Source of the DNA: Mesorhizobium qingshengii | Lineage (GTDB): Bacteria; Pseudomonadota; Alphaproteobacteria; Rhizobiales; Rhizobiaceae | Direction: 5' to 3' | Assembly: GCF_900103325.1 (NCBI RefSeq) | Contig: NZ_FMXM01000026.1 | Coordinates: 28,690-92,689 of the forward strand | DNA: 64,000 nucleotides | Program-made: the position numbers and the translations under genes | Shown: positions 45,942 to 53,157 of the stretch, in pieces | Numbering within the stretch: the stretch's first letter is position 1 | Layout: every line of letters begins with the position of its first letter | The notes under the pieces: model-generated | What the model was told of the DNA's origin: nothing | Seen by the model: the letters and a program-made list of their open reading frames with translations, nothing else | Database searches by the model: none

Positions 45942-46598
45942 ATGCTGCCGTTCACCAGTGACCAGTTTCTTGCCAATCTGGTTGCCTACAATGAAGCGAT
46001 CTGGCCAATGCAACCGGTGGCGTTTGCTTGCGGCGCCCTCGCCGTGGTCCTGCTTCTCTGGCGGCCACGAATGGCGGATCGCCTGGTCGCGGTCATCCTG
46101 GCGGTCATGTGGCTGTGGACCGGCATCGTATATCACTGGCTCTATTTCACCGAGATCAACAAGGCCGCGTTGATCTTTGGAGCCATGTTCGTCACCCAGG
46201 GAGCCTTGCTGGTCTATTGCGGCGTCTTCAGGAGACAGCTGCGTTTCGGCCGGGATTTCGGGCTTGCCGTGAGTGTGGGGATCGCCTTTGTCGCCTACGC
46301 GACCATCCTTTATCCTCTTCTCGGCATCTGGATGGGTCACCCCTATCCGGAAATGCCCGCGTTCGGTGTCACCCCCTGTCCGGTGACGATCTTCACTTTC
46401 GGATTCTTGCTCCTCGCCAAGCCACCCCTGCCTTGGTGGCTGCTTGTGATCCCGTTCATCTGGTCGTTGATTGGAGGAAGTGCTGCATTCCTTCTGGGTG
46501 TGCCGCAGGACTGGCTGCTGCTCGCCAGCGGCATCATTGCGGTTCCGTTGATAGCCCTCAGCCACAGCCATCCGTCGGGCGCGAAGATCACCGGCTAG
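45942..46598 (+). CDS. DUF6064 family membrane protein
   Basis: 218 aa, polytopic with about six helices (AFACGALAVVLLLWRPRMAD, LVAVILAVMWLWTGIVYHWL, ALIFGAMFVTQGALLVYCGV). The segments FTEINKAA, GHPYPEMPAFGVTPCPVTIF and a C-terminal HSHPSG fit DUF6064. Inner membrane; function unknown. GGAGG at good spacing fixes ATG 45942. Confidence 0.85.
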   Translation: MLPFTSDQFLANLVAYNEAIWPMQPVAFACGALAVVLLLWRPRMADRLVAVILAVMWLWTGIVYHWLYFTEINKAALIFGAMFVTQGALLVYCGVFRRQLRFGRDFGLAVSVGIAFVAYATILYPLLGIWMGHPYPEMPAFGVTPCPVTIFTFGFLLLAKPPLPWWLLVIPFIWSLIGGSAAFLLGVPQDWLLLASGIIAVPLIALSHSHPSGAKITG

Positions 46599-46645
46599 CG
46601 ATGCAGAGGTTTGCCTTCACCCGGTTTCACCAAGACCGGTGCATG

Positions 46646-46686
46646 GCCACAGGACCTGATCGGCCAGCAACGTCAGCACGGCAATC
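46646..46686. repeat. 41-bp direct repeat, copy 2
   Basis: Same sequence as 45350-45390 with one mismatch. It lies in the leader of the small YxxPxL peptide gene. It looks like a leftover of a duplicated WD40 gene. Confidence 0.7.
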
Positions 46687-46792
46687 GCACAGCGCGGCGC
46701 GGTGAGCGCAAAACGCCATGCAGCCGCCCTCCGGTTGACAGCCAGCGAGGGTCTGACATGATGCTGGGTCACTACACCGGGGGATTCACGGC

Positions 46793-46900
46793 ATGAAGAA
46801 AATCTACGAGCGGCCCGCTCTGGTCAAGAAGGGCAATCTGAAGGCGATCACGGCCGCGACCAACGGCCCGGTTGTGACTTCGAACCCAACACCGCAATAG
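46793..46900 (+). CDS. putative RiPP precursor with YxxPxL leader motif (peptide 1)
   Basis: 35 aa, too short for usual gene calling. It begins MKKIYERPALVKKG; YERPAL is an exact YxxPxL, the motif by which RRE proteins recognise lasso-peptide leaders. KAITA at the middle is shared with peptide 2 (RVTA). The second half is Thr/Asn/Pro/Val-rich and has no Asp or Glu, so a classical lasso ring cannot form. GGGGGA lies before the ATG, as for peptide 2. It ends 1 bp from the convergent gene. No maturation enzyme is nearby. Confidence 0.7.
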   Translation: MKKIYERPALVKKGNLKAITAATNGPVVTSNPTPQ

Positions 46901-46901
46901 G

Positions 46902-48095
46902 TCATCCCGTCAGCACCAAGTCGTCCAGCGCCATTTGCCAATAGTGTTTCGTCGAAAGGCGGACACGGGTCACGGCCTTGAGCATCGGAGCGTAATGCAG
47001 GGGCGTGAGCGCCGACAGCGCGACTTGGTCGCTGGCAACCAGCCGCTCGCCCAGCCAGCTTTCGACCAGCGCCGTCTCCCCTTCGGACTTCAGCCACGCG
47101 GCACTCAGCAGCACCGAGTGGAAACCGAACGGCGTCTCGCTCCAGAACTCGGCCGGATAGCCGCTGCTGGTATAAGCCACGTGGTCTCCCGAAACATTGC
47201 CGTTGACATAGCCTTCGCCACCCTTGGTGTGGTCCTGCGCCATGGCATTCAGGTTGCGCCATTCGAGCCCGGCATGGCCGGACGGAATCTTCCGGAACCC
47301 ACGCCGGGTGATGTCATCGAAGCCGATCGTCCGCAGCGGCGCCTCGCTCGACAAGGTCTGCGGCGACAGTAGCCCGAGATCGGTCGGGTAAGGCGACAGC
47401 GCCAGCCGCCGGTCAAATCCCCCGCCGGCGATCACCACCATGTCGGCCTCGTCGGCGAGGTCGAAACGGAACGTCGAGCCCTGCGCCAGCACCCGGCTCT
47501 CCAGCACCAGCCCGTTCGCCATCACCGACAGCGTCGCGGTGTCGCCTGCCGCCATCCTGCCGGCCAGGCTGCGCCCCGGCGTCAGGCCGACCGGCTTCGG
47601 CAGATCCGGTGACACCAGCCCGGTGGGCGAGCCCGGCGCCAGCCGGAACTGCATCGACTGGGCCTCGTTCGCACTGGGCGAGCGCCAGCCCGGCGGCACC
47701 GAAACCGCAAACCGGTAGGTGCCGGGCGCACGGATCACGGCCTTGCCTGAAGACGTCGACATGGCAAAATTGGCAAAGCCGCCAATGTTGGTCTTCGATG
47801 ACGCAACGAAGGCGCCTTTCTCGTCAAACAGCCGCACCATGATACCGGCCATCGGCCGGTCGCCCACTCCGTATTTTCCGTCGCGATCGACATCGAAATA
47901 GACGAAGGACGAGTAGTTGACGGTGCCGTCGCTGCGTTCCCAGTCGGTACGCACGGCATAGTCGTTGGCCGGATCCGCCCGGCGACGGGCGCGGCGACGG
48001 ACACGCGCCTTCCGCAACAACCAGAGGACGCCAGCCGCCACGGCAGCGATCACGGCGGCCGCGAGCAGGATTCCGACAAGGCCGAGATCATGCAT
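46902..48095 (-). CDS. membrane-anchored protein with SdrD B-like domain
   Basis: 397 aa. N-terminal helix (LVGILLAAAVIAAVAAGVLWLL), then a very basic stretch (RKARVRRRARRR), so the rest probably faces outward with an N-in anchor. The SD-repeat B-like beta domain SSFVYFDVDRDGKYGVGDRP has a calcium-binding-like Asp loop (~res 66-85). The C-terminal half is beta-rich (FGFHSVLLSAAWLKSEGETA) and may be a carbohydrate-binding jelly roll. Convergent, 1 bp from the RiPP-like gene. Confidence 0.7.
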   Translation of the reverse strand: MHDLGLVGILLAAAVIAAVAAGVLWLLRKARVRRRARRRADPANDYAVRTDWERSDGTVNYSSFVYFDVDRDGKYGVGDRPMAGIMVRLFDEKGAFVASSKTNIGGFANFAMSTSSGKAVIRAPGTYRFAVSVPPGWRSPSANEAQSMQFRLAPGSPTGLVSPDLPKPVGLTPGRSLAGRMAAGDTATLSVMANGLVLESRVLAQGSTFRFDLADEADMVVIAGGGFDRRLALSPYPTDLGLLSPQTLSSEAPLRTIGFDDITRRGFRKIPSGHAGLEWRNLNAMAQDHTKGGEGYVNGNVSGDHVAYTSSGYPAEFWSETPFGFHSVLLSAAWLKSEGETALVESWLGERLVASDQVALSALTPLHYAPMLKAVTRVRLSTKHYWQMALDDLVLTG

Positions 48096-48390
48096 GGGGC
48101 TTCAACCGCGGTCGTTCACCTCTATCGAAAATGCAAAGTGTCAGAACCGCACCTCCCATGACAATTTTCGTCACCAGTCTGGCGCGAAACATCAGTTGCA
48201 CCGGTCGCATCGAAAGTTCCCCTTGGGCTGATCTTACGCGGGGTCCGTGAAGAGTCGAGTAGCGCAACAAGCGCGCCTGTCCGGCCGGACGCGCCAACCT
48301 CACGCAGAGGCGATCATCGCTAATTTAGAAAATCCGGAACCATCGCCGGATTTTGACGTTTGGGCCACGCGATCGAGTGAGAGGCAAAGT

Positions 48391-48648
48391 GTGAATCCAG
48401 TTCCGAAGACACCTATTTCCAAGGCCCCGGCCCCCCTGCCCGCCAACGATAACCAGACACCTGCGAACCAGGATATTTCAGACTTCTTGCGAGAGCTCAT
48501 CCCGCAGGACGACGCCGCTGCCGACGCGCTTTGCCGGCGTGGCGAGCGTATGGCCACCGCTCTCGTCGTCGTCATGGCCACCTGTCTGGTCGGTTTTCCC
48601 CTGTTCTTCGCCGGCTTGATATATGCCGGCGTTGGCGTCGTTCCCTAG
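48391..48648 (+). CDS. small membrane protein
   Basis: 85 aa from GTG 48391 (GAGAGG upstream), or 133 aa if GTG 48247 is used. Pro/Asn-rich N-terminal part, acidic helix (DISDFLRELIPQDDAAADAL) and one C-terminal transmembrane helix (ALVVVMATCLVGFPLFFAGL). Function unknown. Confidence 0.6.
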   Translation: MNPVPKTPISKAPAPLPANDNQTPANQDISDFLRELIPQDDAAADALCRRGERMATALVVVMATCLVGFPLFFAGLIYAGVGVVP

Positions 48649-48687
48649 GCGCAGACAGGCGTCCGCGGAATCGCCGGCGCTCGCTGG

Positions 48688-49458
48688 CTATCGCAACGCC
48701 ACCCACACCGGCGCATGGTCACTTGCACCGTCCTGTCCACGCACGTCGCGGTCGATGCCGGCGGCGGTGAGCCGCCGCGCCAGTGTCTTCGACAGCAATA
48801 TATGGTCGAGCCGCAAGCCCGCGTCGCGCGGCCAGCGGTTCCGTCGATAATCCCAGAACGTGTAGAGCGTCTCCTTCGGGTGCTTCTTGCGCAGCGCATC
48901 CGTCCAGCCCTGCTCCAGCAGCGCGGCGAAAGCTGCCCGGCTTTCCGGCTGCACCAGCGCGTTGTCGTCATAGGAGCGGGTGGCGTAGATGTCGCGCGGC
49001 TCGGGCACGATGTTGTAGTCGCCGGCCAGCACCACCGGCAGGCCGGTGTCGAGCAACTGTTCGGCATGTGCTTCCAGCCGTTTGTGCCAGGCGAGCTTGT
49101 ACTGGAATTTCGGCCCCGGCTGCGGGTTGCCGTTCGGCGCATAGAGGCAGGCGATGACGATGCCATCGACGGCTGCCTCGATATAGCGGCTCTGCCGGTC
49201 GGCATCATCGCCGGGCAAGGCATCGCGGGTCAGGACGGGTTCGGCGCCGCGCGCGAGGATGGCGACACCATTCCAGGTCGGCTCGCCCTTCCACACCGCG
49301 CCATAGCCCGCCGCCGCCAATGCACTGCGCGGAAACTGCGTGTCACGCGCCTTCAGCTCCTGTAGGCAGACGACATCGGGTTTTGCCTTGGCCAACCACG
49401 CCAGGAGATTGTCCAGGCGGCTGTTGATGTTGTTGATGTTGAAGGTGGCGATCTTCAT
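48688..49458 (-). CDS. xthA: exodeoxyribonuclease III
   Basis: 256 aa, normal length. All ExoIII/AP-endonuclease motifs are present: TFNINNINSR at the start, CLQELKA (metal-binding Glu ~34), YAPNG, AGDYNIVPEPRD, LRLDHILLS and the final GASDHAPVW (His general base). It repairs abasic sites and trims 3' ends. It lies near the YedK and Ku/LigD repair genes, though not in an operon with them. Confidence 0.95.
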   Translation of the reverse strand: MKIATFNINNINSRLDNLLAWLAKAKPDVVCLQELKARDTQFPRSALAAAGYGAVWKGEPTWNGVAILARGAEPVLTRDALPGDDADRQSRYIEAAVDGIVIACLYAPNGNPQPGPKFQYKLAWHKRLEAHAEQLLDTGLPVVLAGDYNIVPEPRDIYATRSYDDNALVQPESRAAFAALLEQGWTDALRKKHPKETLYTFWDYRRNRWPRDAGLRLDHILLSKTLARRLTAAGIDRDVRGQDGASDHAPVWVALR

Positions 49459-49472
49459 TTGGCCACTCGCTG

Positions 49473-49503
49473 CGTCATCCTCGGGTTTGACCCTAGGATG
49501 ACG
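49473..49503. repeat. solo short hairpin related to the GIY-YIG element arms
   Basis: CGTCATCCTCGGGT pairs with ACCCTAGGATGACG (one mismatch) around a 3-base loop. The ends match the hairpin ends of the 60-bp arms at 52621 and 53068. It supplies the stop codon (TAG) of the adjacent hydrolase gene. Confidence 0.6.
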
Positions 49504-50146
49504 AAGTTCGTAACCGCGCCGCCCACGCCTTCACCATCTCCGCCAGCGTCTTCAGATGATCGGCCGTCGAAAATCCCGAAACGCTCTTGCGCGGCTTGAG
49601 GTCGTGGTCGCCATCCTCCAGCCAGATGACCTCGACGCTGTCGGACAGCCCGTAACCCGCCACCTCATCTCTGGTGCCGAACTCGTCGCGGGTGCCCTGG
49701 AAGATCAGCGTTGGCGTCTTCAGCCCGGTCAGGTGTTTGGTCCGCAATTGGTCCGGCTTTCCAGGCGGATGGAAGGGATAGCCGAGGCACAGCAGGCCCG
49801 AGATCTCGCCCTTGGCAAACATCTCGTCCGCCACCATCGAGGCGACACGCCCGCCCATCGACTTGCCGCCGATGATGAGCCGGCCGCTCACGCCCTTGGC
49901 CCTGAGGTCGGCGATCGCCTTGATATATTCCGGGTTGACCGTCTCGGCCCGCGGCGGCGGTTTGCGGTGGCCGTAGCGGCGGGCGGCCATGTAGTGGAAT
50001 TCGAAGCGGGCGACCTGGAAGCCCGCCGCCGCCAGCGCCTTGGCGGTGGCGGTCATCGAAGGAGAATCCATCGACGCGCCCGCGCCATGCGCGAGCAGGA
50101 TGGTGACGGGGGCGGTGTCGTGACCGTCGAAGAGGAAGTGTGTCAT
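49493..50146 (-). CDS. alpha/beta hydrolase (KANL3/Tex30-like)
   Basis: 217 aa. Oxyanion loop LLAHGAGASMDSPSM, nucleophile elbow IGGKSMGGRVAS (~res 94), acid region FQGTRDEFG and histidine in LEDGDHDLKP. It fits the dienelactone-hydrolase-like KANL3/Tex30 group found in many bacteria. ATG 50146 is preferred over the ORF to 50335, which crosses repeats. The last residues and stop lie in a palindrome at 49473-49503. Confidence 0.88.
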   Translation of the reverse strand: MTHFLFDGHDTAPVTILLAHGAGASMDSPSMTATAKALAAAGFQVARFEFHYMAARRYGHRKPPPRAETVNPEYIKAIADLRAKGVSGRLIIGGKSMGGRVASMVADEMFAKGEISGLLCLGYPFHPPGKPDQLRTKHLTGLKTPTLIFQGTRDEFGTRDEVAGYGLSDSVEVIWLEDGDHDLKPRKSVSGFSTADHLKTLAEMVKAWAARLRTSSS

Positions 50147-50175
50147 GGGGCGACACCTCGCGCGACGGCGACGCT

Positions 50176-50351
50176 GCCAATCTCCCCCCTTGTGGGGGAG
50201 ATGCCCGGCAGGGCAGAGGGGGGCGCGAAGGAATGCTGGCCTTCGGCCAAATTTCCGTGGGGTAAGACGCCCTGAAATGAGCCGGTCTGTTGGCGGGACA
50301 GCGCCCCCCTCTGTCCTGCCGGACATCTCCCCCACAAGGGGGGAGATTGGC
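50176..50351. repeat. 51-bp inverted repeat pair (mosaic element)
   Basis: The arms 50176-50226 and 50301-50351 are inverted near-copies. Each begins or ends GCCAATCTCCCCCCTTGTGG and holds the CTCTG(T/C)CCTGCCGG unit seen at 29642 and 32730. The 74-bp centre is non-coding. The whole lies in the gap between the hydrolase and TPR genes. Confidence 0.75.
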
Positions 50352-50378
50352 TGTCATCACGGCTTTCACCAATCATGA

Positions 50379-51509
50379 TCACCCCGCCGACTTTTGCGCC
50401 AGTTGCAGATCCACGAACTGCACCCCCTTGGCCGCCACACGGGCCCATTCGGAGTGCGCGTCGAGTTCGAGATACCGGACCCACAGCCGCCGCGCTTCCA
50501 GCAAATTGCCGGCGTCGAATTCCAGCCGCGCCAGGTTGAACACCGGATCGGCATAGCTCTTGTCGAGCGCGATCGCCTTTTGCAGGTGCCTCCGCGCCGA
50601 GGCCTCGCGGCCTTGCTCGCTCATCAGCCCGGCGAGGTTGAACCAGGCCTCGACGAAGGCCGGGTCGAGTTTTATGGCGCTGATATAGTCATGCGCGGCC
50701 TCCGCCGCGTGGCCGCCGGCGCGCAAGCAGTTGGCGCGATTGAAGGCCGCGATGGCATCGGTCGGGTCGATGGCGAGGCAGCGCTGATAGAGCGCGGCCG
50801 CCCCGTCATGGTCGCCGCCCTCCTCCGCCGCTTCGGCCTCGGCAAACAGCTCTTCCAAAGTGTCGTCGCCGGCTGAACCGGCCATGCCCAGGTCGAACAG
50901 CAACTGCCCGTCGAGTTCGCTCTGGCCGCCTTCGAGATAGATCGCATCGGCGCGGCCAAAAGCCGAGCCGACATTGAGCGACTTGGCGGTGAGCGAAGCC
51001 ACCGGGCCGGAGCGGTGCACGGAGCGCGCGATCGATCCCCAGGTCGCACCGCCGGCCACCAGCCCGGCATATTTGCGCGCCAGGATCAGGTCGCGGAAGG
51101 AATAGGGTTCATTGTCATGCTCGAAGGCGTCGAACAGCGAGAGCAGGTCGAGGTCGCCTCCCGACAGCCGCGACTGCTCGATCAGCGATTGCCGCGACAG
51201 CGAGGAGGCCTCCGGCGCCTTCATCAGCCCGAGCAGGCGCAGGAAACCGTTCTCGCTGATCAGCGTTCGCCCGGCCGTGCGCTCGGCGGCGACGCGGCGC
51301 TCGATCTCGGCATCGCCGTTTTTGGTCAGTCCGGCCTTGGCGAGAAAGGTCCGCCCGAACACCACATGGGTGGTGCGCCTGGTGACGCCGCGCCGAAGGT
51401 GGCCGTGCTGGCGCTCGACCTCGCGCGCGGCGAGCCTCAGCGGAAACGCCGCCAGCGCGCCGATCGTGCCGAAGACGGCCCCCGGCACCAAGACGGCTTG
51501 TGCCGTCAT
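50379..51509 (-). CDS. BRCT-like/TPR protein coupled to Ku
   Basis: 376 aa. The N-terminal ~95 residues look BRCT-like: GAVFGTIGAL, EVERQHGHLRRGVTRRTTHV, then TLISENGFLRLLGL. A MerR-like helical region (FRDLILARKYAGLVAGGATW) and a C-terminal set of about four TPR units (ALYQRCLAIDPTDAIAAFNR, SAIKLDPAFVEAWFNLAGLM) follow. Its ATG overlaps the Ku stop (ATGA), so it is co-translated with Ku. It may be an NHEJ accessory factor that bridges repair proteins (inference). BRCT assignment is by eye. Confidence 0.75.
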   Translation of the reverse strand: MTAQAVLVPGAVFGTIGALAAFPLRLAAREVERQHGHLRRGVTRRTTHVVFGRTFLAKAGLTKNGDAEIERRVAAERTAGRTLISENGFLRLLGLMKAPEASSLSRQSLIEQSRLSGGDLDLLSLFDAFEHDNEPYSFRDLILARKYAGLVAGGATWGSIARSVHRSGPVASLTAKSLNVGSAFGRADAIYLEGGQSELDGQLLFDLGMAGSAGDDTLEELFAEAEAAEEGGDHDGAAALYQRCLAIDPTDAIAAFNRANCLRAGGHAAEAAHDYISAIKLDPAFVEAWFNLAGLMSEQGREASARRHLQKAIALDKSYADPVFNLARLEFDAGNLLEARRLWVRYLELDAHSEWARVAAKGVQFVDLQLAQKSAG

Positions 51510-52411
51510 TTCTTGCTCTTGCCGACCGCCTTGAGCAGATTGGCCTTCAGCGGATTTTCAGCAGCACCGCCCGCGGCAGCCTTCTTGGCGGCGGGCTTGG
51601 CGGCCTCGTCGGCCTTGCTCTTGGACTTGGCCGGCGGCTTCGACTGCGACAGGCTCGCCTTCAGCGCATCCATCAAATTGATGACATTGCCGCGTTCAGG
51701 CGCCGCCGCGATGATCGGCTTGTGGCCCTTCAGCTTCTCGCGGATCATCGCCATCAGCGCGATCTCGTAGCGGTCCTCATAGTTCTTCGGATCGAAGGTG
51801 GTTTCCTTCTGCTTGATCAGCGCTTCGGCGAGCTCAAGCATTTCCGGGTCGGGCTTGCCGGCCGGGATGTTGCCGAAATATTCAGCCGTGCCGCGCACTT
51901 CGTTCGGGTTCCTCAAGGTGCACACGAACATGCCGTTCTCGCGCGCGCCGATCGTCACCACCCGTTCGCGGCTGGACAGCACAAGGCGGGCAATGGCCAG
52001 CTTGCCGGATTTGCGCATGGCTTCGCGCAGCACGGCGAAGGTTTCCTCCGCCATGGCGCCATCCGGCGCCAGGTAATAGGGCGCGTCCTGATAGATGACG
52101 TCGACTTCGCCCTCGTCGACGAAAGCCTCGATGTTCATCGTGTGGTTGGATTCGATGCGCACCGCGTCGAGGTCGGCATCATCGATGATGATGTACTGCT
52201 TGTCCTCGTACTCGTAGCCCTTGACCAGATCCGAACGCTCGACCAGCCCCAGTTCCGGGTCGACCGGCTTCATGTTGATGCGGTTGTGAGTCTTCTTGTG
52301 CAGCTGGTTGAAGCTGATGCGCTCGCTGGTGGTCGTCGCCGGATAGAGCCGGACCGGACAGCTGACGAGGCTGAGCTTGAGGTAACCTTTCCAACTTGCC
52401 CTGGGCGCCAT
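51506..52411 (-). CDS. ku: Ku, non-homologous end-joining DNA-end-binding protein
   Basis: 301 aa, typical bacterial Ku. N-terminus ASWKGYLKLSLVSCPVRLYP, core EDKQYIIIDDADLDAVRI, YYLAPDG, LVLSSRERVVTI and KPDPEMLELAEALI. A Lys/Ala-rich C-terminal tail (~240-301) is known in the family to promote DNA binding and LigD recruitment. GGAG precedes the ATG. It is coupled to the BRCT-like/TPR gene; LigD follows upstream on the same strand beyond the GIY-YIG element. Confidence 0.96.
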   Translation of the reverse strand: MAPRASWKGYLKLSLVSCPVRLYPATTTSERISFNQLHKKTHNRINMKPVDPELGLVERSDLVKGYEYEDKQYIIIDDADLDAVRIESNHTMNIEAFVDEGEVDVIYQDAPYYLAPDGAMAEETFAVLREAMRKSGKLAIARLVLSSRERVVTIGARENGMFVCTLRNPNEVRGTAEYFGNIPAGKPDPEMLELAEALIKQKETTFDPKNYEDRYEIALMAMIREKLKGHKPIIAAAPERGNVINLMDALKASLSQSKPPAKSKSKADEAAKPAAKKAAAGGAAENPLKANLLKAVGKSKK

Positions 52412-52712
52412 GAAACACTCCTACGCGGCCATGCACTGACATTGACTGCAGCGCTTTTCGTCCGAAGGACGAACAAGTCTGCGCAAATCCTACACCGACC
52501 CCGCACGATACCGGCAAATCCCTGACGAAATGTTTTAGGTCGCCGGGGGGTCACAGCGGAGAATAATTCAAATTGTCGGAAGCGTCGATGGCGGGCGAGG
52601 AAGTGGCCGTCCTTCCCTTCGTCATCCTAGGGCGGAGCAAGGAGCGAAGCGACGCGGCGCAGACCCTAGGATCCATGCCGGAACCTGAGAGCCCCACAAC
52701 GGTGCGGAAAGC
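52412..52712. other. 301-bp region upstream of ku
   Basis: Contains a short hairpin (TTTTCGTCC-GAA-GGACGAAC, ~52458-52474), the probable ku promoter and the left 60-bp arm of the GIY-YIG element (52621-52680). No gene is seen. Confidence 0.45.
52621..52680. repeat. left 60-bp inverted repeat of the GIY-YIG element
   Basis: Reverse complement of 53068-53127 at 57 of 60 positions. The arm itself folds: ATCCTAGGG near one end pairs with CCCTAGGAT near the other. A central GAGCGAAGCGACGCGGCGC segment is identical in both arms. Confidence 0.85.
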
Positions 52713-53000
52713 TCACCATCCAGTTCCGCGAAAGAGCTCGAACCAATCCGGATTGCCCTTCTCGATCAATTCGATCTTCCACTGGCGCGGCCAGCGTTTG
52801 AGTGATTTCTCCCGCTGGATGGCGTCGGTGATGTCGAAATATTCCTCGTACCAGACCAGTCGCTGCACACCGTAGATACTGGTGAAGCGCGAGCCTTGGC
52901 CTGACTTGTGTTCGGGCATGCGTCGGCCAAGGTCGTTGGTCACACCGATGTAGATCGTGCCGCGTTTCTGACTCGCGGTCATGTAGACGTAGCCGGTCAT
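52713..53000 (-). CDS. GIY-YIG nuclease superfamily protein (YhbQ/UvrC-N type)
   Basis: 95 aa from ATG 53000; in-frame ATGs at 53036 and 53051 are alternatives. The GIY-YIG core reads GYVYMTASQKRGTIYIGVTN (~res 3-22), then RRMPEHKSG, VQRLVWYEEYFDITDAIQRE (the family Glu region) and KRWPRQWKIELIEKGNPDW. This is the small stand-alone type, very common in alphaproteobacteria. It is the only gene between two 60-bp inverted repeats and separates ku from ligD. Confidence 0.88.
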   Translation of the reverse strand: MTGYVYMTASQKRGTIYIGVTNDLGRRMPEHKSGQGSRFTSIYGVQRLVWYEEYFDITDAIQREKSLKRWPRQWKIELIEKGNPDWFELFRGTGW

Positions 53001-53067
53001 GTGATCACGATAGCGAATGGCACGATCGCCAACCATCCTGATGTGCCGCATTCTACGGGCAACGTCA

Positions 53068-53127
53068 CGGCATGGATCCTAGGGTCTGCGCCGCGTCGCT
53101 TCGCTCCTCACTACGCCCTAGGATGAC
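53068..53127. repeat. right 60-bp inverted repeat of the GIY-YIG element
   Basis: Inverted partner of 52621-52680 (3 mismatches). It lies 30 bp downstream of the ligD stop, on the other side of the GIY-YIG gene. Confidence 0.85.
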
Positions 53128-53157
53128 GAATGTGAGGGTCGCGCCATCACAAATGAT

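Noticed and set aside
46793..46900. Calling peptide 1 a lasso peptide
   Set aside because: The leader motif fits, but the presumed core has no Asp or Glu for a macrolactam ring and no lasso enzymes are nearby; only putative RiPP precursor is supportable.
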